Positions 27,274 to 36,189 of a DNA stretch of 64,000 bases are shown piece after piece. Position 1 is the first letter of the stretch. Each line of letters starts with the position of its first letter. The position numbers were made by a program, and so were the translations under genes. This stretch comes from JAFAXD01 sp963833605 (GTDB lineage Bacteria; Pseudomonadota; Alphaproteobacteria; Rhizobiales; Xanthobacteraceae), in NCBI GenBank assembly GCA_963833605.1, contig CAWHYZ010000003.1, forward strand, positions 62,001 to 126,000, in the 5' to 3' direction. The notes below the pieces were generated by a model, which ran no database searches, was not told where the DNA came from, and was given only the letters and a program-made list of their open reading frames with translations.

Positions 27274-27459
27274 ATGGCTGTTCCAAAACGCAAAACCTCG
27301 CCGTCGAAACGCGGCATGCGTCGCTCGCACGACGCCTTGAAAAAGCCGACCTATGTCGAGGACAAGGACTCCGGCGAGCTGCGCCGGCCGCATCATCTCG
27401 ATCTCAAGACCGGGATGTATCGCGGCCGCCAGATCCTGAAGGTAAAGACGGAAGCCTGA
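27274..27459 (+). CDS. rpmF: 50S ribosomal protein L32
   Basis: A 61-residue basic protein with the invariant alphaproteobacterial L32 start 'MAVPKRKTSPSKRGMRRSHD' and C-terminal 'PHHLDLKTGMYRGRQIL'. It lacks the zinc-binding cysteines found in some L32 forms, which is normal for this class. The ATG at 27274 follows a GAGGAT site. It converges with phaR, the two stops being 3 bases apart, so read-through between them must be limited by the ends themselves; no clear hairpin terminator is visible. Confidence 0.97.
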   Translation: MAVPKRKTSPSKRGMRRSHDALKKPTYVEDKDSGELRRPHHLDLKTGMYRGRQILKVKTEA

Positions 27460-27462
27460 ACT

Positions 27463-28050
27463 CTATTTCTTCTCGTTGCCGGTGAGCTGGTCGATGCGCT
27501 TCTGCATGTCCTCCAGCCTGCGCTTCATGTCGTCGAGTTCGCCGCCGGGCGCTTTTTCCTTGCCCTTCTCGGCCTCGGCGGCCGCCTGACCTTCGCGCCG
27601 CGCGAATGGCACAAACATCGCAAACGTGCGTTCGAACATTTCCATGTTTCGGCGCACCTGGTCTTCCATCGCGCCGAAGCCAACGCCGCCGAATGCCTGC
27701 GCCATCTGTTCGCGGAACTTGCCCTGCTCGCGCGTGAACGCCTCGATCGAGGTTTCCAAAAAGCGCGGCACCAAAGTCTGCATGCTGTCGCCATAAAAGC
27801 GGATCAACTGGCGCAGGAATGTGATCGGCAGCAGGTTCTGCCCTTCCTTATTCTCCTGCTCGAAAATGATCTGAGTGAGCACCGAGCGGGTGATGTCCTC
27901 GCCGGTCTTGGCATCGTACACCGCAAAGTCTTCACCCTTCTTGACCATGCCGGCGAGGTCTTCGAGCGTCACGTAGGTGCTGGTGCCGGTGTTGTAGAGT
28001 TTGCGGTTGGCGTACTTCTTGATAATGACGGGGTTGTCGGGCTTGTTCAT
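27463..28050 (-). CDS. phaR: polyhydroxyalkanoate synthesis repressor PhaR
   Basis: A 195-residue PhaR. The N-terminal PHB/PHA accumulation regulator DNA-binding domain reads 'VIIKKYANRKLYNTGTSTYVTLEDLAGMVKKGEDFAVYDAKTGEDITRSVLTQIIFEQE' (residues ~8-66, quoted in pieces), and a C-terminal coiled coil 'ELDDMKRRLEDMQKRIDQL' follows. PhaR represses phasin and PHA genes and is released by binding nascent polymer granules. The ATG at 28050 is preferred over the frame's upstream opening at 28089. It is divergent from phaA across 265 bases, the expected place for its own operator. Confidence 0.95.
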   Translation of the reverse strand: MNKPDNPVIIKKYANRKLYNTGTSTYVTLEDLAGMVKKGEDFAVYDAKTGEDITRSVLTQIIFEQENKEGQNLLPITFLRQLIRFYGDSMQTLVPRFLETSIEAFTREQGKFREQMAQAFGGVGFGAMEDQVRRNMEMFERTFAMFVPFARREGQAAAEAEKGKEKAPGGELDDMKRRLEDMQKRIDQLTGNEKK

Positions 28051-28315
28051 CGCGATCGCGTCACAAAATGCCGGCGGGCCCCGGCGCAATAGGCTAGTTT
28101 GACAAAATAGGCGGTTTCCCGCGCAGCGGCCACCTTTTTGTGCAGTGCTTTTGAGCGCCGTCCCGGTGGGTAAAGCTCGCGATGGACACGCGCCGGGCCG
28201 ACGCGCTATCGAGAATGCCAGGAATTAGCTGAAGCACGTCCGACCGAGCACCGGTCCAACACGCCCAAAACCATCGCCGGCACAGCCGTTCGCCGGCCCA
28301 AACAGGAGTTCTGTC

Positions 28316-29492
28316 ATGGCAGACGACATCGTCATCGTCGGCGCGGCGCGTACGCCAGTCGGCTCGTTCAACGGGGCGTTCGCAAATTTGCCTGCGCATG
28401 AACTTGGCCAGGTGGCGATCAAGGCGGTGCTCGAACGCGCTGGCGTCGATGGCAAACGTGTCTCGGAGGTGATTATGGGCCAGATCCTCTCCGCCGGCGA
28501 AGGCCAGAACCCTGCGCGTCAGGCCTCGATCGGTGCCGGCATCCCGGTCGAAAGCCCAGCTTGGGGGGTCAATCAGTTGTGTGGCTCGGGGCTGCGCGCG
28601 GTCGCACTCGGTTACCAAGCCATAATGAATGGCGATTCCGAGATCGTGGTGGCCGGCGGCCAGGAGTTCCATGAGCATGGCGCCGCACTGCGCACACCTG
28701 CGCGGTGGCGTGAAAATGGGCAATTTTGAGATGGTCGACACCATGATCAAGGACGGCCTGTGGGATGCGTTCAATGGATATCACATGGGCAACACGGCCG
28801 AGAACGTGGCCCAGCGTTGGCAGATCACGCGGGTGCAGCAGGATGAGTTCGCGGTGGGCTCGCAGAACAAGGCCGAGGCCGCCCAGAAGGCCGGCCGTTT
28901 CAAGGACGAAATTGTGCCGGTCACGATCAAGACCCGTAAGGGCGATGTGGTGGTGGCGGACGACGAGTACCCGCGTCACGGCGCGACGCTCGATGCCATG
29001 AGCAAGCTCCGGCCCGCGTTTGCCAAGGACGGCACGGTCACGGCCGGCAACGCCTCGGGCATTAACGACGGCGCCGCCGCGGTCGTGCTCATGAAGGCGA
29101 GCGATGCGGCCCGCGAAGGCAAAAAGGTGCTCGCTCGCATCGTTTCGTGGGCTCACGCTGGTGTCGATCCCGCCATCATGGGAACGGGGCCGATCCCGGC
29201 TTCGCGCGCCGCGCTCAAGAAGGCTGGCTGGAAGATTGAGGACCTCGATCTCGTCGAAGCCAACGAAGCGTTCGCCGCGCAGGCTTGCGCCGTCAACAAG
29301 GACCTCGGTTGGGACACCAGCAAGGTCAACGTCAATGGCGGTGCGATTGCACTCGGTCATCCGATCGGCGCGTCGGGCGGCCGTGTGCTGGTGACGCTGC
29401 TTCACGAAATGCAGAAGCGCAACGCCAAGAAGGGCCTCGCCACCCTGTGCATCGGTGGTGGCATGGGCATCGCGATGTGCGTTGAGCGGTAA
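28316..29492 (+). pseudogene. phaA: acetyl-CoA acetyltransferase (beta-ketothiolase), frame broken by one extra base
   Basis: The first frame encodes the thiolase N-terminus 'DDIVIVGAARTPVGSFNGAF' and the active-site loop 'WGVNQLCGSGLRAVALGYQA' with catalytic Cys. At 28667-28668 a surplus T shifts the frame, and the rest continues in the +1 frame as 'SMSMAPHCAHLRGGVKMGNF', then 'EANEAFAAQACAV', 'NVNGGAIALGHPIGASGGRV' (His) and 'LCIGGGMGIAMCVE' (Cys). Repaired length is about 391 residues, normal for PhaA, which condenses two acetyl-CoA. phaB follows after 50 bases with phaR divergent. Loss of phaA while phaB is intact is unlikely, so a sequence error is plausible. Confidence 0.9.
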
Positions 29493-29542
29493 GGAATCGC
29501 TTCAAGCGATCCAACCGCCGGGAATCAGGGAGGAGACCAGGC

Positions 29543-30265
29543 ATGCCCCGCGTTGCAGTGGTGACGGGCGGTACCCGCGGCATCGGCTCGGCAATCGCCC
29601 GCGCGCTCAGTGCGGCCGGTTATCAGGTTGCCGCCAATTACGGCGGCAACGATGAGGCCGCCCAGAAATTCAAGGCCGAGACCGGCATCCCGGTCTACAA
29701 GTGGGACGTGAGCTCGTTCGAGGCCTGCGCGGAGGGCGTCAAGAAAGTGGTGGCCGATCTCGGCCCGGTCGAGGTGCTGGTCAACAACGCCGGCATCACC
29801 CGCGACACCACGCTCCATCGCATGAAGCCGGAGCAATGGAACGCGGTGATCAACACCAACCTCAACTCGCTGTTCAACATGTGCCGGCAGGTGATCGAGA
29901 GCATGCGCGAACGCAAGTTCGGTCGCATCATCAATATTTCTTCGATCAACGGCCAGAAGGGTCAGATCGGTCAGACCAACTACTCGGCCGCCAAGGCAGG
30001 CGAGATCGGGTTTACCAAGGCATTGGCGCAGGAGAACGCGCGCCTGGGAATCACGGTCAACGCGATATGCCCGGGCTATATCAACACCGAAATGGTGCAG
30101 GCGGTACCAAAGGACGTGCTTGAGAAGATCATCGCGCAGATCCCGGTCGGTCGGCTGGGTGAGCCTGACGACATTGCACGTTGTGTGGTGTTTCTGGCCG
30201 CCGACACGGCCGACTTCATCACTGGCGCGACGCTCAACGTGAATGGCGCCCAGTACCTGAGCTAA
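29543..30265 (+). CDS. phaB: acetoacetyl-CoA reductase
   Basis: A 240-residue classical short-chain dehydrogenase with 'AVVTGGTRGIGSAIARALS' (TGxxxGIG) at the N-terminus, 'LVNNAGITRDTTLHRM', the catalytic Ser in 'INISSINGQKGQIGQTNYSAAKAG' (YxxxK in 'YSAAK'), and the C-terminal 'FITGATLNVNGAQYLS'. The Q-x-G-Q-x-N-Y context and the terminal 'GxxLxxNGGxYM' form identify PhaB. It makes (R)-3-hydroxybutyryl-CoA with NADPH, the monomer for polyhydroxybutyrate. An AGGGAGGAG-type site precedes the ATG. Co-transcribed with phaA. Confidence 0.95.
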   Translation: MPRVAVVTGGTRGIGSAIARALSAAGYQVAANYGGNDEAAQKFKAETGIPVYKWDVSSFEACAEGVKKVVADLGPVEVLVNNAGITRDTTLHRMKPEQWNAVINTNLNSLFNMCRQVIESMRERKFGRIINISSINGQKGQIGQTNYSAAKAGEIGFTKALAQENARLGITVNAICPGYINTEMVQAVPKDVLEKIIAQIPVGRLGEPDDIARCVVFLAADTADFITGATLNVNGAQYLS

Positions 30266-30269
30266 GGTC

Positions 30270-30731
30270 TCACGGCGCCCAGTCCTTGGGTGCAAGTTCG
30301 AAGCCGGCATACTCGAAGCCGGGCGCGACCGTGCAGCCGACCAGCGTCCAATCGCCAAGGCTTTCGGCCGCCTGCCAGGCATGCGCCGGCACGATCGCCT
30401 GCGGCCGTTGGCCAGCCGCGAGGTCGGGTCCAAGCATGACGGTTTTGGTGGTGTTTTTTTCGGTGATCGCCAACCGCAACGGGGCGCCCGCGTGCCAGTG
30501 CCAGCCCTCTGCCGCGTCGACCCGGTGCCAATGCGAGCGCTCGCCGCGCGCCAGCAGGAAATAGATCGCGGTCGAGGCCGCGCGCTTGCCGTCGATCAGC
30601 TGGGTGTCGCGAAACGTTTCGCAAAAATGCCCGCCCTCCGGATGCGGCCGCATGGCGAGCAGGCGAATGATCTCGGCGGCGCTCAAAGCATCGTCAGGAA
30701 CAGGGGCCACGGATCTTCCTGCCAAATGCAA
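30270..30731 (-). CDS. DUF985 cupin-fold protein
   Basis: A 153-residue single-domain cupin of the DUF985 family, with the N-terminal signature 'IRLLAMRPHPEGGHFCETFRD' and the barrel strands 'AASTAIYFLLARGERSHWHRVDAAEGWHWHAGAPL', 'GPDLAAGQRPQAIVPAHAWQAAE' and 'GDWTLVGCTVAPGFEYAGFEL' (pieces). The histidines in 'HWHRVD' and 'WHWH' could bind a metal. Possibly a sugar epimerase-like or sensor function; no substrate is known. It lies 15 bases after gloB on the same strand and is probably co-transcribed. Converges with phaB, leaving 4 bases. Confidence 0.88.
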   Translation of the reverse strand: MHLAGRSVAPVPDDALSAAEIIRLLAMRPHPEGGHFCETFRDTQLIDGKRAASTAIYFLLARGERSHWHRVDAAEGWHWHAGAPLRLAITEKNTTKTVMLGPDLAAGQRPQAIVPAHAWQAAESLGDWTLVGCTVAPGFEYAGFELAPKDWAP

Positions 30732-30746
30732 CCCACCTGGAATGGA

Positions 30747-31514
30747 TCAAAACTTGTTCTTGCGCGCGCGCACCTCGGCAAAGACCTCGGCTGGCGAATG
30801 CCCGGAAAGGCCGACTGCGGCCGCGACCGCCGGCACGTCGGCGCGCAGAAATACGTTTTCCTTCTTCTCCGCGCCAAGCAGTGACGGGATCGTTGGTTTG
30901 CCTTGCGCCAGCAGTCGCACGACATCTTGTTCGCGCGCCGCCAAATCCGTGTTGTCGGGCTCGATCGTCTTGGCAAAGCGGATATTGGCGGCGGTGTATT
31001 CGTGACCGCAATAGACTTTTGTCGCGTCGGGGAGCGCGCGCAGTTTCAGCAGCGATTGCCACATCATCTGCGGCGTGCCCTCGATCACCCGGCCGCAGCC
31101 GATCGAGAACAGGGTATCGCCCACGAAAGCGAGCCCCTCGTCGGCCAGCCAATAGGCGATGTGGCCTGCGGTGTGGCCAGGCGTCTCGAGCACGCGCGCC
31201 TTCAACGCGCCGACCTTCACCTCGTCGCCCTCCTTGACGTCCACGTCGACCGCTGGAATGCGCGCGGCTTCGGCGCGCGGCGCCGTGACTTTGCAACGAT
31301 GATGCTCCTTGAGCGCAACGATGCCGCCGGTATGGTCGCCATGATGGTGGGTGACCAGAATGTCGGTCAGCCGCCAGCCCGTGGCCTTGAGGGCGGCTTC
31401 GACCGGCGCCGCTTCCGGCGCATCGATCGATGCGGTCGCGCCGGTCGACGGGTCATGCACGAGCACTCCGTAATTGTCCTGCAGGCAGCGAAACAGATGC
31501 GTTTGAGCTGGCAT
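30747..31514 (-). CDS. gloB: hydroxyacylglutathione hydrolase (glyoxalase II)
   Basis: A 255-residue metallo-beta-lactamase-fold enzyme with the dinuclear metal motif 'THHHGDHTGG' (residues ~56-65), 'VLETPGHTAGHIAYWL', 'FVGDTLFSIGCGRVIEGTPQMM' and 'VYCGHEYTAANIRFA'. The C-terminal HAGH domain ends in the expected region 'LRADVPAVAAAVGLSG'. It hydrolyses S-lactoylglutathione to D-lactate and glutathione in methylglyoxal detoxification, in the cytoplasm. Divergent from a SAM-methyltransferase gene, an arrangement common in Rhizobiales. Confidence 0.95.
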   Translation of the reverse strand: MPAQTHLFRCLQDNYGVLVHDPSTGATASIDAPEAAPVEAALKATGWRLTDILVTHHHGDHTGGIVALKEHHRCKVTAPRAEAARIPAVDVDVKEGDEVKVGALKARVLETPGHTAGHIAYWLADEGLAFVGDTLFSIGCGRVIEGTPQMMWQSLLKLRALPDATKVYCGHEYTAANIRFAKTIEPDNTDLAAREQDVVRLLAQGKPTIPSLLGAEKKENVFLRADVPAVAAAVGLSGHSPAEVFAEVRARKNKF

Positions 31515-31603
31515 GAGTGCGCTCCATCATTGCGGGCCGGAGTGTAGCGATCACGGCCCGGGATGGCCACGTTTGCAATTTATTTCATGGTAGCCTTGCG
31601 CCC

Positions 31604-32344
31604 ATGTCGCTCGATGTCGTCGATCTTCGCAACTTCTACACCCAACGGCTGGGGACGGTGGCGCGCCGGTTCGTCGGCCGCGCCATTCGGGCGTCATGGG
31701 GCGACACCGCCGGCCAGCGCGTACTCGGCGTTGGCTACGCCACGCCCTATCTGGGCCTGTTTCGCGAGGAGGCCGAGCGCTGCCTTGCCTTCATGCCGGC
31801 CAGCCAGGGCGTGGTGAAGTGGCCGAGCGCGCGGCCGACGTTGGCAAGCCTCGTCGATCCGTCCGAAATGCCGCTGCCTGACGCCTCGGTCGACCGAGTA
31901 TTGCTCGTGCACGCTCTCGAAATGTCTGAAGATGCCGCAGCGCTACTGCGCGAGGTCTGGCGTGTTCTCGATGCCGGCGGGCGGCTGCTCGCCGTCGTGC
32001 CCAACCGGCGCGGGCTGTGGGCCCGCATGGACACGACCCCATTTGGGTACGGCCGGCCCTATTCGCGCGCGCAAATCGTCACCCTGCTGCGTGACACCTG
32101 GTTCACGCCGATGAGCTGGGGGGAGGCGCTTTATGTGCCGCCGATTTCGCGCGCCTGGTTCCTGCGCTCGGCGGTTGCTTGGGAGCGCACCGGGGCGACG
32201 ATCTCGGCCCCGTTCAACGGCGTGCACCTCGTCGAAGCAACCAAGCAGGTGTACCGGGTCATTCCTGCCCGGCGCACGCGCCGGCAACTGGTCCCGGCTC
32301 TCAAGCCTGCATTGGTGCCGTCGCCCGGCGTATCCGCACGGTAG
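31604..32344 (+). CDS. class I SAM-dependent methyltransferase
   Basis: A 246-residue Methyltransf_11-type protein. The nucleotide-binding strand is 'GQRVLGVGYATPYLGLF', the acidic/post-II region 'MPLPDASVDRVLLVHALEM', and the motif III-like turn 'EVWRVLDAGGRLLAVVPNRRG'. The glycine-rich loop is altered compared with the classic E/DxGxGxG, as in the subfamily that usually sits beside gloB in Rhizobiales. The ATG at 31604 is favoured; the longer frame from 31517 overlaps the gloB start. The substrate is unknown. Confidence 0.8.
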   Translation: MSLDVVDLRNFYTQRLGTVARRFVGRAIRASWGDTAGQRVLGVGYATPYLGLFREEAERCLAFMPASQGVVKWPSARPTLASLVDPSEMPLPDASVDRVLLVHALEMSEDAAALLREVWRVLDAGGRLLAVVPNRRGLWARMDTTPFGYGRPYSRAQIVTLLRDTWFTPMSWGEALYVPPISRAWFLRSAVAWERTGATISAPFNGVHLVEATKQVYRVIPARRTRRQLVPALKPALVPSPGVSAR

Positions 32345-32355
32345 ACCGTCGACCC

Positions 32356-33105
32356 CTATTCGCCGGGGGCCGCGTCGTCGCCACCGTCCTGACCGCCCAT
32401 CTCCTGCATCGAGGGCATGTCGTTGCGCGGGCCGCGATGGCGGCGGCGCCGGCGATGCAACGGGAAGCGGTCGCCGCGGTCGCCGCGATCACCGCCGCCT
32501 TGGCGCTCTTGGTTGTCATAGCCTCCGCCATTGCCCTGCTGCGGATGCGATTGCCCATAGGACGGCGGCTGCTGCCCCTGCTGGCCGCCGGTGATGAACG
32601 AGGGCAGGCGATCGATTTGGCCGTCGTCCTGCTGCGGCCCGCCCGACTGCTGCATGCGCGGCTGTTGGTCGCGCGGCGGATAGAATTGGGCATCGCGTGG
32701 CAAATACGGTTGCGGGTCGCGCGGACCATAGCCCGGCTGCTCGCCGCCCATCTGAGGCGAGTTATCGTCGCCGTCGTCAAAGCCATCGTCAGCGCGCATG
32801 TCGGGACCCGGACCGCCGCCTTCCGGCCGATTGCCCTGGTAGTAGGGATTGTTCTGGCGGAATTGTTCCTGCGCGGCAGCGATCAGGCGATAGTAATGCT
32901 CGGCGTGCTGCTGATAGTTTTCGGCCGCGATCGGGTCGCCGGAGGCGTGCGCATCGCGGGCCAACTGCTGGTACTTTTCAGCAACGTGGGATGCGGTCCC
33001 CCGGATCTTCACGTCCGGACCATTGGATTCGTATACCCTGGTCAAGGGGTTGTGCCCCTTGTTGCGACTACGTCCCCGCATGCGTTTGTTTTGACCGTTT
33101 CTCAT
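32356..33105 (-). CDS. DUF4167 domain-containing protein
   Basis: A 249-residue protein with the conserved N-terminal DUF4167 block 'RMRGRSRNKGHNPLTRVYESNGPDVKIRGTASHVAEKYQQLARDA' (residues 8-52, in pieces) and 'DPIAAENYQQHAEHYYRLIAAAQEQ'. A long low-complexity tail rich in Gln, Gly, Pro and Asp follows, then an Arg cluster 'PLHRRRRRHRG'. The composition suggests an RNA-associated, largely disordered protein. It is a hallmark of Rhizobiales and normally lies near prmC and prfA, as here. Its function is not established. Confidence 0.9.
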   Translation of the reverse strand: MRNGQNKRMRGRSRNKGHNPLTRVYESNGPDVKIRGTASHVAEKYQQLARDAHASGDPIAAENYQQHAEHYYRLIAAAQEQFRQNNPYYQGNRPEGGGPGPDMRADDGFDDGDDNSPQMGGEQPGYGPRDPQPYLPRDAQFYPPRDQQPRMQQSGGPQQDDGQIDRLPSFITGGQQGQQPPSYGQSHPQQGNGGGYDNQERQGGGDRGDRGDRFPLHRRRRRHRGPRNDMPSMQEMGGQDGGDDAAPGE

Positions 33106-33568
33106 GGCTTCTGTTCGCCACTCCTTGGGTTACAGCGACGCTGGTCGCTGGCTGATTGACTAGAACCCGCGCTCACTTGCCAACACGACAACAGCCCCTA
33201 CGCCCCTGCCAAATGCGCAAGGAAAACCGTCCAGGCCCTCGGTTATCGAGCCCCCACTCTTGCTGCGCTGATCGCAATAAGCCCACAAATCCGCGATCTT
33301 ACCGCGTCATTCCGCCTTTCATCATACGCTCCGCCGCGTGCTTGGACGACGGCCGCGCTTACCCGATGAAATTCCTCGACCTGCAGTTCAGCAAACCGGA
33401 TGCCTTGTCACTCTGGGGTGCGGATGTCGCTTCCTCCGCGCCGCCTGCCTCGCCGAGCCATGCTCCGGGCCATTCGTGGCGCGCACCGATCCTCGGTCGA
33501 TTCCGTGGATCGAACGTAATGGGTCCCGGCCAATAATCCAAGCGATTTTTTTGATGCCTCGTAATCGC
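33106..33568. other. 463 bases between DUF4167 and prmC with no supported gene
   Basis: The gap contains no convincing reading frame; a 56-codon plus-strand run from an ATG at 33366 ('MKFLDLQFSKPDALSLWGAD') lacks a ribosome site and has a low-complexity tail. A run of seven T residues occurs near 33545-33551 without a GC-rich stem directly before it. The promoter of the DUF4167 gene should be in the left part of this interval. No repeat family member was recognised. Confidence 0.5.
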
Positions 33569-34456
33569 CTATCGCATGGGTTGCGCACTGGCCGCAATTG
33601 CGCGCGGAATGCCCGCCAGGTCCATTACCGGCTCGGCCACGCGAAAACCGGCCCCCGCGAGCAGTTGCGCGACCGCGAGCGCTTGGCCTACCCCAAGCTC
33701 CAGGACCAGCGCGCCGGTCGGACCGAGCAGGCGCTCGGCGTCCGTGGTGATGGACCGATAGGCCGCAAGGCCGTCTTCGCCGCCGTCGAGCGCCAGACGC
33801 GGTTCGCCCCGCACCTCCGGCGCAAGCGACGCGAGTTCGTGCGTCGCGACGTAGGGCGGGTTGGAAACGACAAGGTCGAAACCGCCCGCCAGCGCACTGG
33901 CGAAATCGGCGCACACGAAGCGGGCGCGTTGCGCCACGCCGAGGCTGCGGGCATTTTCGCGCGCCACCGTGAGCGCGGCGGTGCTGATGTCGGTGCCGAT
34001 GCCGTGCGCGTTTGGCAATTCCGACAGCAGCGCGACCAGGAGGCAGCCCGAGCCGGTGCCGAGATCCGCAATGCGCAGCGGCCGTGCCCGTGATCCGCCC
34101 GCGTCGACCGCCGCCAAGGCGACCTCGACCACGGTTTCGGTCTCCGGCCTCGGCACGAGCGTGGCTGGGCTGACGCGCACCGGCAGACCCCAGAACTCCT
34201 TGCGGCCGATGATCGAAGCCACGCTTTCACGCGCGAGCCGTCGCGCGCCAAGGGCCGCGATCCGCTGTACCTCGACGGGGCCGAGGTCGCGTTCGGCCGC
34301 AGCGACGAGGCCGGCGTGATCGAGACCGAGCACGAAGCTCACGAGCACGCGGGCATCGAGCTCGGGCGACTCGATTCCGGCGTCCCGGAACATGGCCGCG
34401 AGCGCGCGCCGGGCGGCGCCGATCGACGCAGCCTGATCGAGCGCCAGCGCGCTCAT
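33569..34456 (-). CDS. prmC: peptide chain release factor N5-glutamine methyltransferase
   Basis: A 295-residue PrmC/HemK. The N-terminal helical domain ('ARRALAAMFRDAGIESPELDARVLVSFVLGL', in part) is followed by the SAM-binding motif 'IADLGTGSGCLLVALLSELP' and the catalytic 'VVSNPPYVATHELASLAPEV' (NPPY). It methylates the glutamine of the GGQ motif in RF1 and RF2. Its ATG overlaps the prfA stop by four bases (34453-34456), indicating translational coupling with the substrate's own gene. Confidence 0.95.
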   Translation of the reverse strand: MSALALDQAASIGAARRALAAMFRDAGIESPELDARVLVSFVLGLDHAGLVAAAERDLGPVEVQRIAALGARRLARESVASIIGRKEFWGLPVRVSPATLVPRPETETVVEVALAAVDAGGSRARPLRIADLGTGSGCLLVALLSELPNAHGIGTDISTAALTVARENARSLGVAQRARFVCADFASALAGGFDLVVSNPPYVATHELASLAPEVRGEPRLALDGGEDGLAAYRSITTDAERLLGPTGALVLELGVGQALAVAQLLAGAGFRVAEPVMDLAGIPRAIAASAQPMR

Positions 34457-35535
34457 GCGTGCGCGCCGTCCTGTGCGGCCAGCAGCGCCGCCTGATGCTC
34501 GGTGACGAGCGCGTCGACAATTTCGTCGAGCGCTTCACCTTCGATCACGCGGGGTAGCTTGTAGAGCGTCAGGTTGATGCGATGGTCGGTCACCCGGCCT
34601 TGCGGAAAGTTGTAGGTGCGGATGCGCTCCGAGCGGTCGCCGGATCCGACCTGGCCGCGTCGTTCGGCGGCGCGCGCCGCGTCCTGACGCTGGCGCTCGG
34701 CGTCGTAGAGCTTGGCGCGCAGGTGCGCCAGCGCCTTGGCCTTGTTGCGGTGCTGGGAGCGCTCCTCCTGCACCACCACCGCGATGCCGCTCGGAATATG
34801 GGTGACCCGCACCGCCGATTCGGTCTTGTTGACGTGCTGGCCGCCGGCGCCGCCGGACCGCATGGTATCGATCTTGAGGTCGGCGTCGTTGATGGCGATG
34901 TCGACGTCCTCGACCTCGGGCAGCACCGCGACGGTCGCGGCCGAGGTGTGGATGCGGCCGGAGGCTTCGGTCTCCGGCACGCGCTGCACCCGATGCACGC
35001 CGGATTCGTACTTGAGTTTTGCAAACGCGCCACGGCCGCGGATTTCCATCACGATTTCCTTGAACCCGCCCATGGCGCCTTCGCTCGCTGAGATCACCTC
35101 GGTCTTCCAGCCGTGCTGATTGGCGTAGCGCTCATACATGCGGAAGAGATCGCCGGCGAAAATAGCCGCTTCGTCGCCGCCGGTGCCGGCGCGGATTTCG
35201 AGAATGACGTTGCGGTCGTCCATGGCGTCCTTGGGCAGAAGCGCGGTGCGGATCTCCTGCTCCAGCGCCAGGCGCTTGGCCTCGAGCGCCGGCCTTTCGG
35301 CATTGGCGATGGCGCGCATCTCGGGCTCGGTCGCACCGTCCTCGATCAGGCTGTCGAGATCGGCGAGCTCGGCCGCAATTCCACGATAGGCCTTCACACG
35401 ACCCGCCACCGGGCTGAGCTCGGCAAATTCGCGCGCGAGCCGCACGTAGGCTTCCGGCGCCAGCGCCTGGGCGAGCTCCGCTTCGATCGCGGCATGGCGC
35501 GCCAGCAGCGCGTCGAGCTTGGCTTCAGGCAGCAT
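34453..35535 (-). CDS. prfA: peptide chain release factor 1
   Basis: A 360-residue RF1 with the N-terminal domain 'LDALLARHAAIEAELAQAL', the domain 2 entry 'NVILEIRAGTGGDEAAIFAGDLFRMY', the codon-recognition 'PETEASGRIHTSAATVAVLPE' (corresponding to the PxT region) and the catalytic GGQ in 'RSGGAGGQHVNKTESAVR'. It terminates translation at UAA and UAG and is modified by PrmC encoded next. In many Rhizobiales ptsP lies directly upstream; here that position is occupied by about 950 bases of unusual non-coding DNA, implying a local rearrangement. Confidence 0.97.
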   Translation of the reverse strand: MLPEAKLDALLARHAAIEAELAQALAPEAYVRLAREFAELSPVAGRVKAYRGIAAELADLDSLIEDGATEPEMRAIANAERPALEAKRLALEQEIRTALLPKDAMDDRNVILEIRAGTGGDEAAIFAGDLFRMYERYANQHGWKTEVISASEGAMGGFKEIVMEIRGRGAFAKLKYESGVHRVQRVPETEASGRIHTSAATVAVLPEVEDVDIAINDADLKIDTMRSGGAGGQHVNKTESAVRVTHIPSGIAVVVQEERSQHRNKAKALAHLRAKLYDAERQRQDAARAAERRGQVGSGDRSERIRTYNFPQGRVTDHRINLTLYKLPRVIEGEALDEIVDALVTEHQAALLAAQDGAHA

Positions 35536-36160
35536 GGGTCAGATCCAACATCTTGGTTAGGTAGAAGACCGAAGGGGCGGGGGCAAGGCGCGCGTCGCGG
35601 CCCGCAAGCGCCGGATCGGCGTCCCGCTTCATGGATTCCCATGGATGCCATGGAGGCCCTCGTGCGCACGCACCCTGGTGGGCATTCATGGAGCCGCTGG
35701 CGGGAAGCGTTCGCGCGGCGCGCCGCAATCCGCGCAGCCAACGCTGCGCCGCCCGGAGAAAGCGGGTTCCGGGCCACCCATTGTCCTCTTTTCCGTTTCC
35801 CCAAGGGGATGGGAGCGCCGAGGCCGGCGAGTAAGTTCAACATATCGTCCGCGCTTTCGACGCGGACCCGCGTCCGGTGAAGGACACGGCCCGCCTCTCG
35901 GCGCTCCACGCGGCTTTGTGAGCTCCAAGGAGCTTTCGGGACTTCGGACCAGGCGAGCGCTAAGCCCAGACCCTGCTGCACTAGGTCCCGCGGGACGACC
36001 GTAGTATCGCCCGGCTGATCCTCGGAGCCTCCCGAGTGCCCGGTTACGAGCCGGACCCGCAGGCACCGCATTCCCGCTCCGCTTCCGGACCGTCTCGAGA
36101 AACGCCCCTTGGTGAGCGGGAATGCGGTTATAATGCATTTTGTTATGCAATTGTCAAGAA
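35536..36160 (-). ncRNA. candidate structured RNA or repeat region upstream of prfA
   Basis: No reading frame here resembles a protein: the open frames on both strands are Arg/Pro/Gly-rich and shift. The minus strand has a promoter-like TTGACA (36152-36157) with a TTATAA hexamer 18 bases on (36128-36133). This is followed by a perfect 15-bp stem, ACCGCATTCCCGCTC at 36065-36079 against GAGCGGGAATGCGGT at 36114-36128, and by several further GC-rich self-complementary stretches down to about 35560. I infer a transcribed structured RNA or a multi-copy repeat. The same stem could instead be part of a plus-strand terminator. Boundaries are approximate. Confidence 0.3.
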
Positions 36161-36189
36161 ATGTTTTCGGCCGCGCCTATGAGTTCCTG

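Noticed and set aside
33366..33536. 56-codon plus-strand ORF starting MKFLDLQFSKPDALSLWGAD
   Set aside because: No ribosome site, low-complexity Ser/Pro/Ala tail and no recognised family; not enough to list as a gene.
34582..35091. Plus-strand frames opposite prfA
   Set aside because: They overlap the conserved RF1 domains including GGQ and have no motif of their own.
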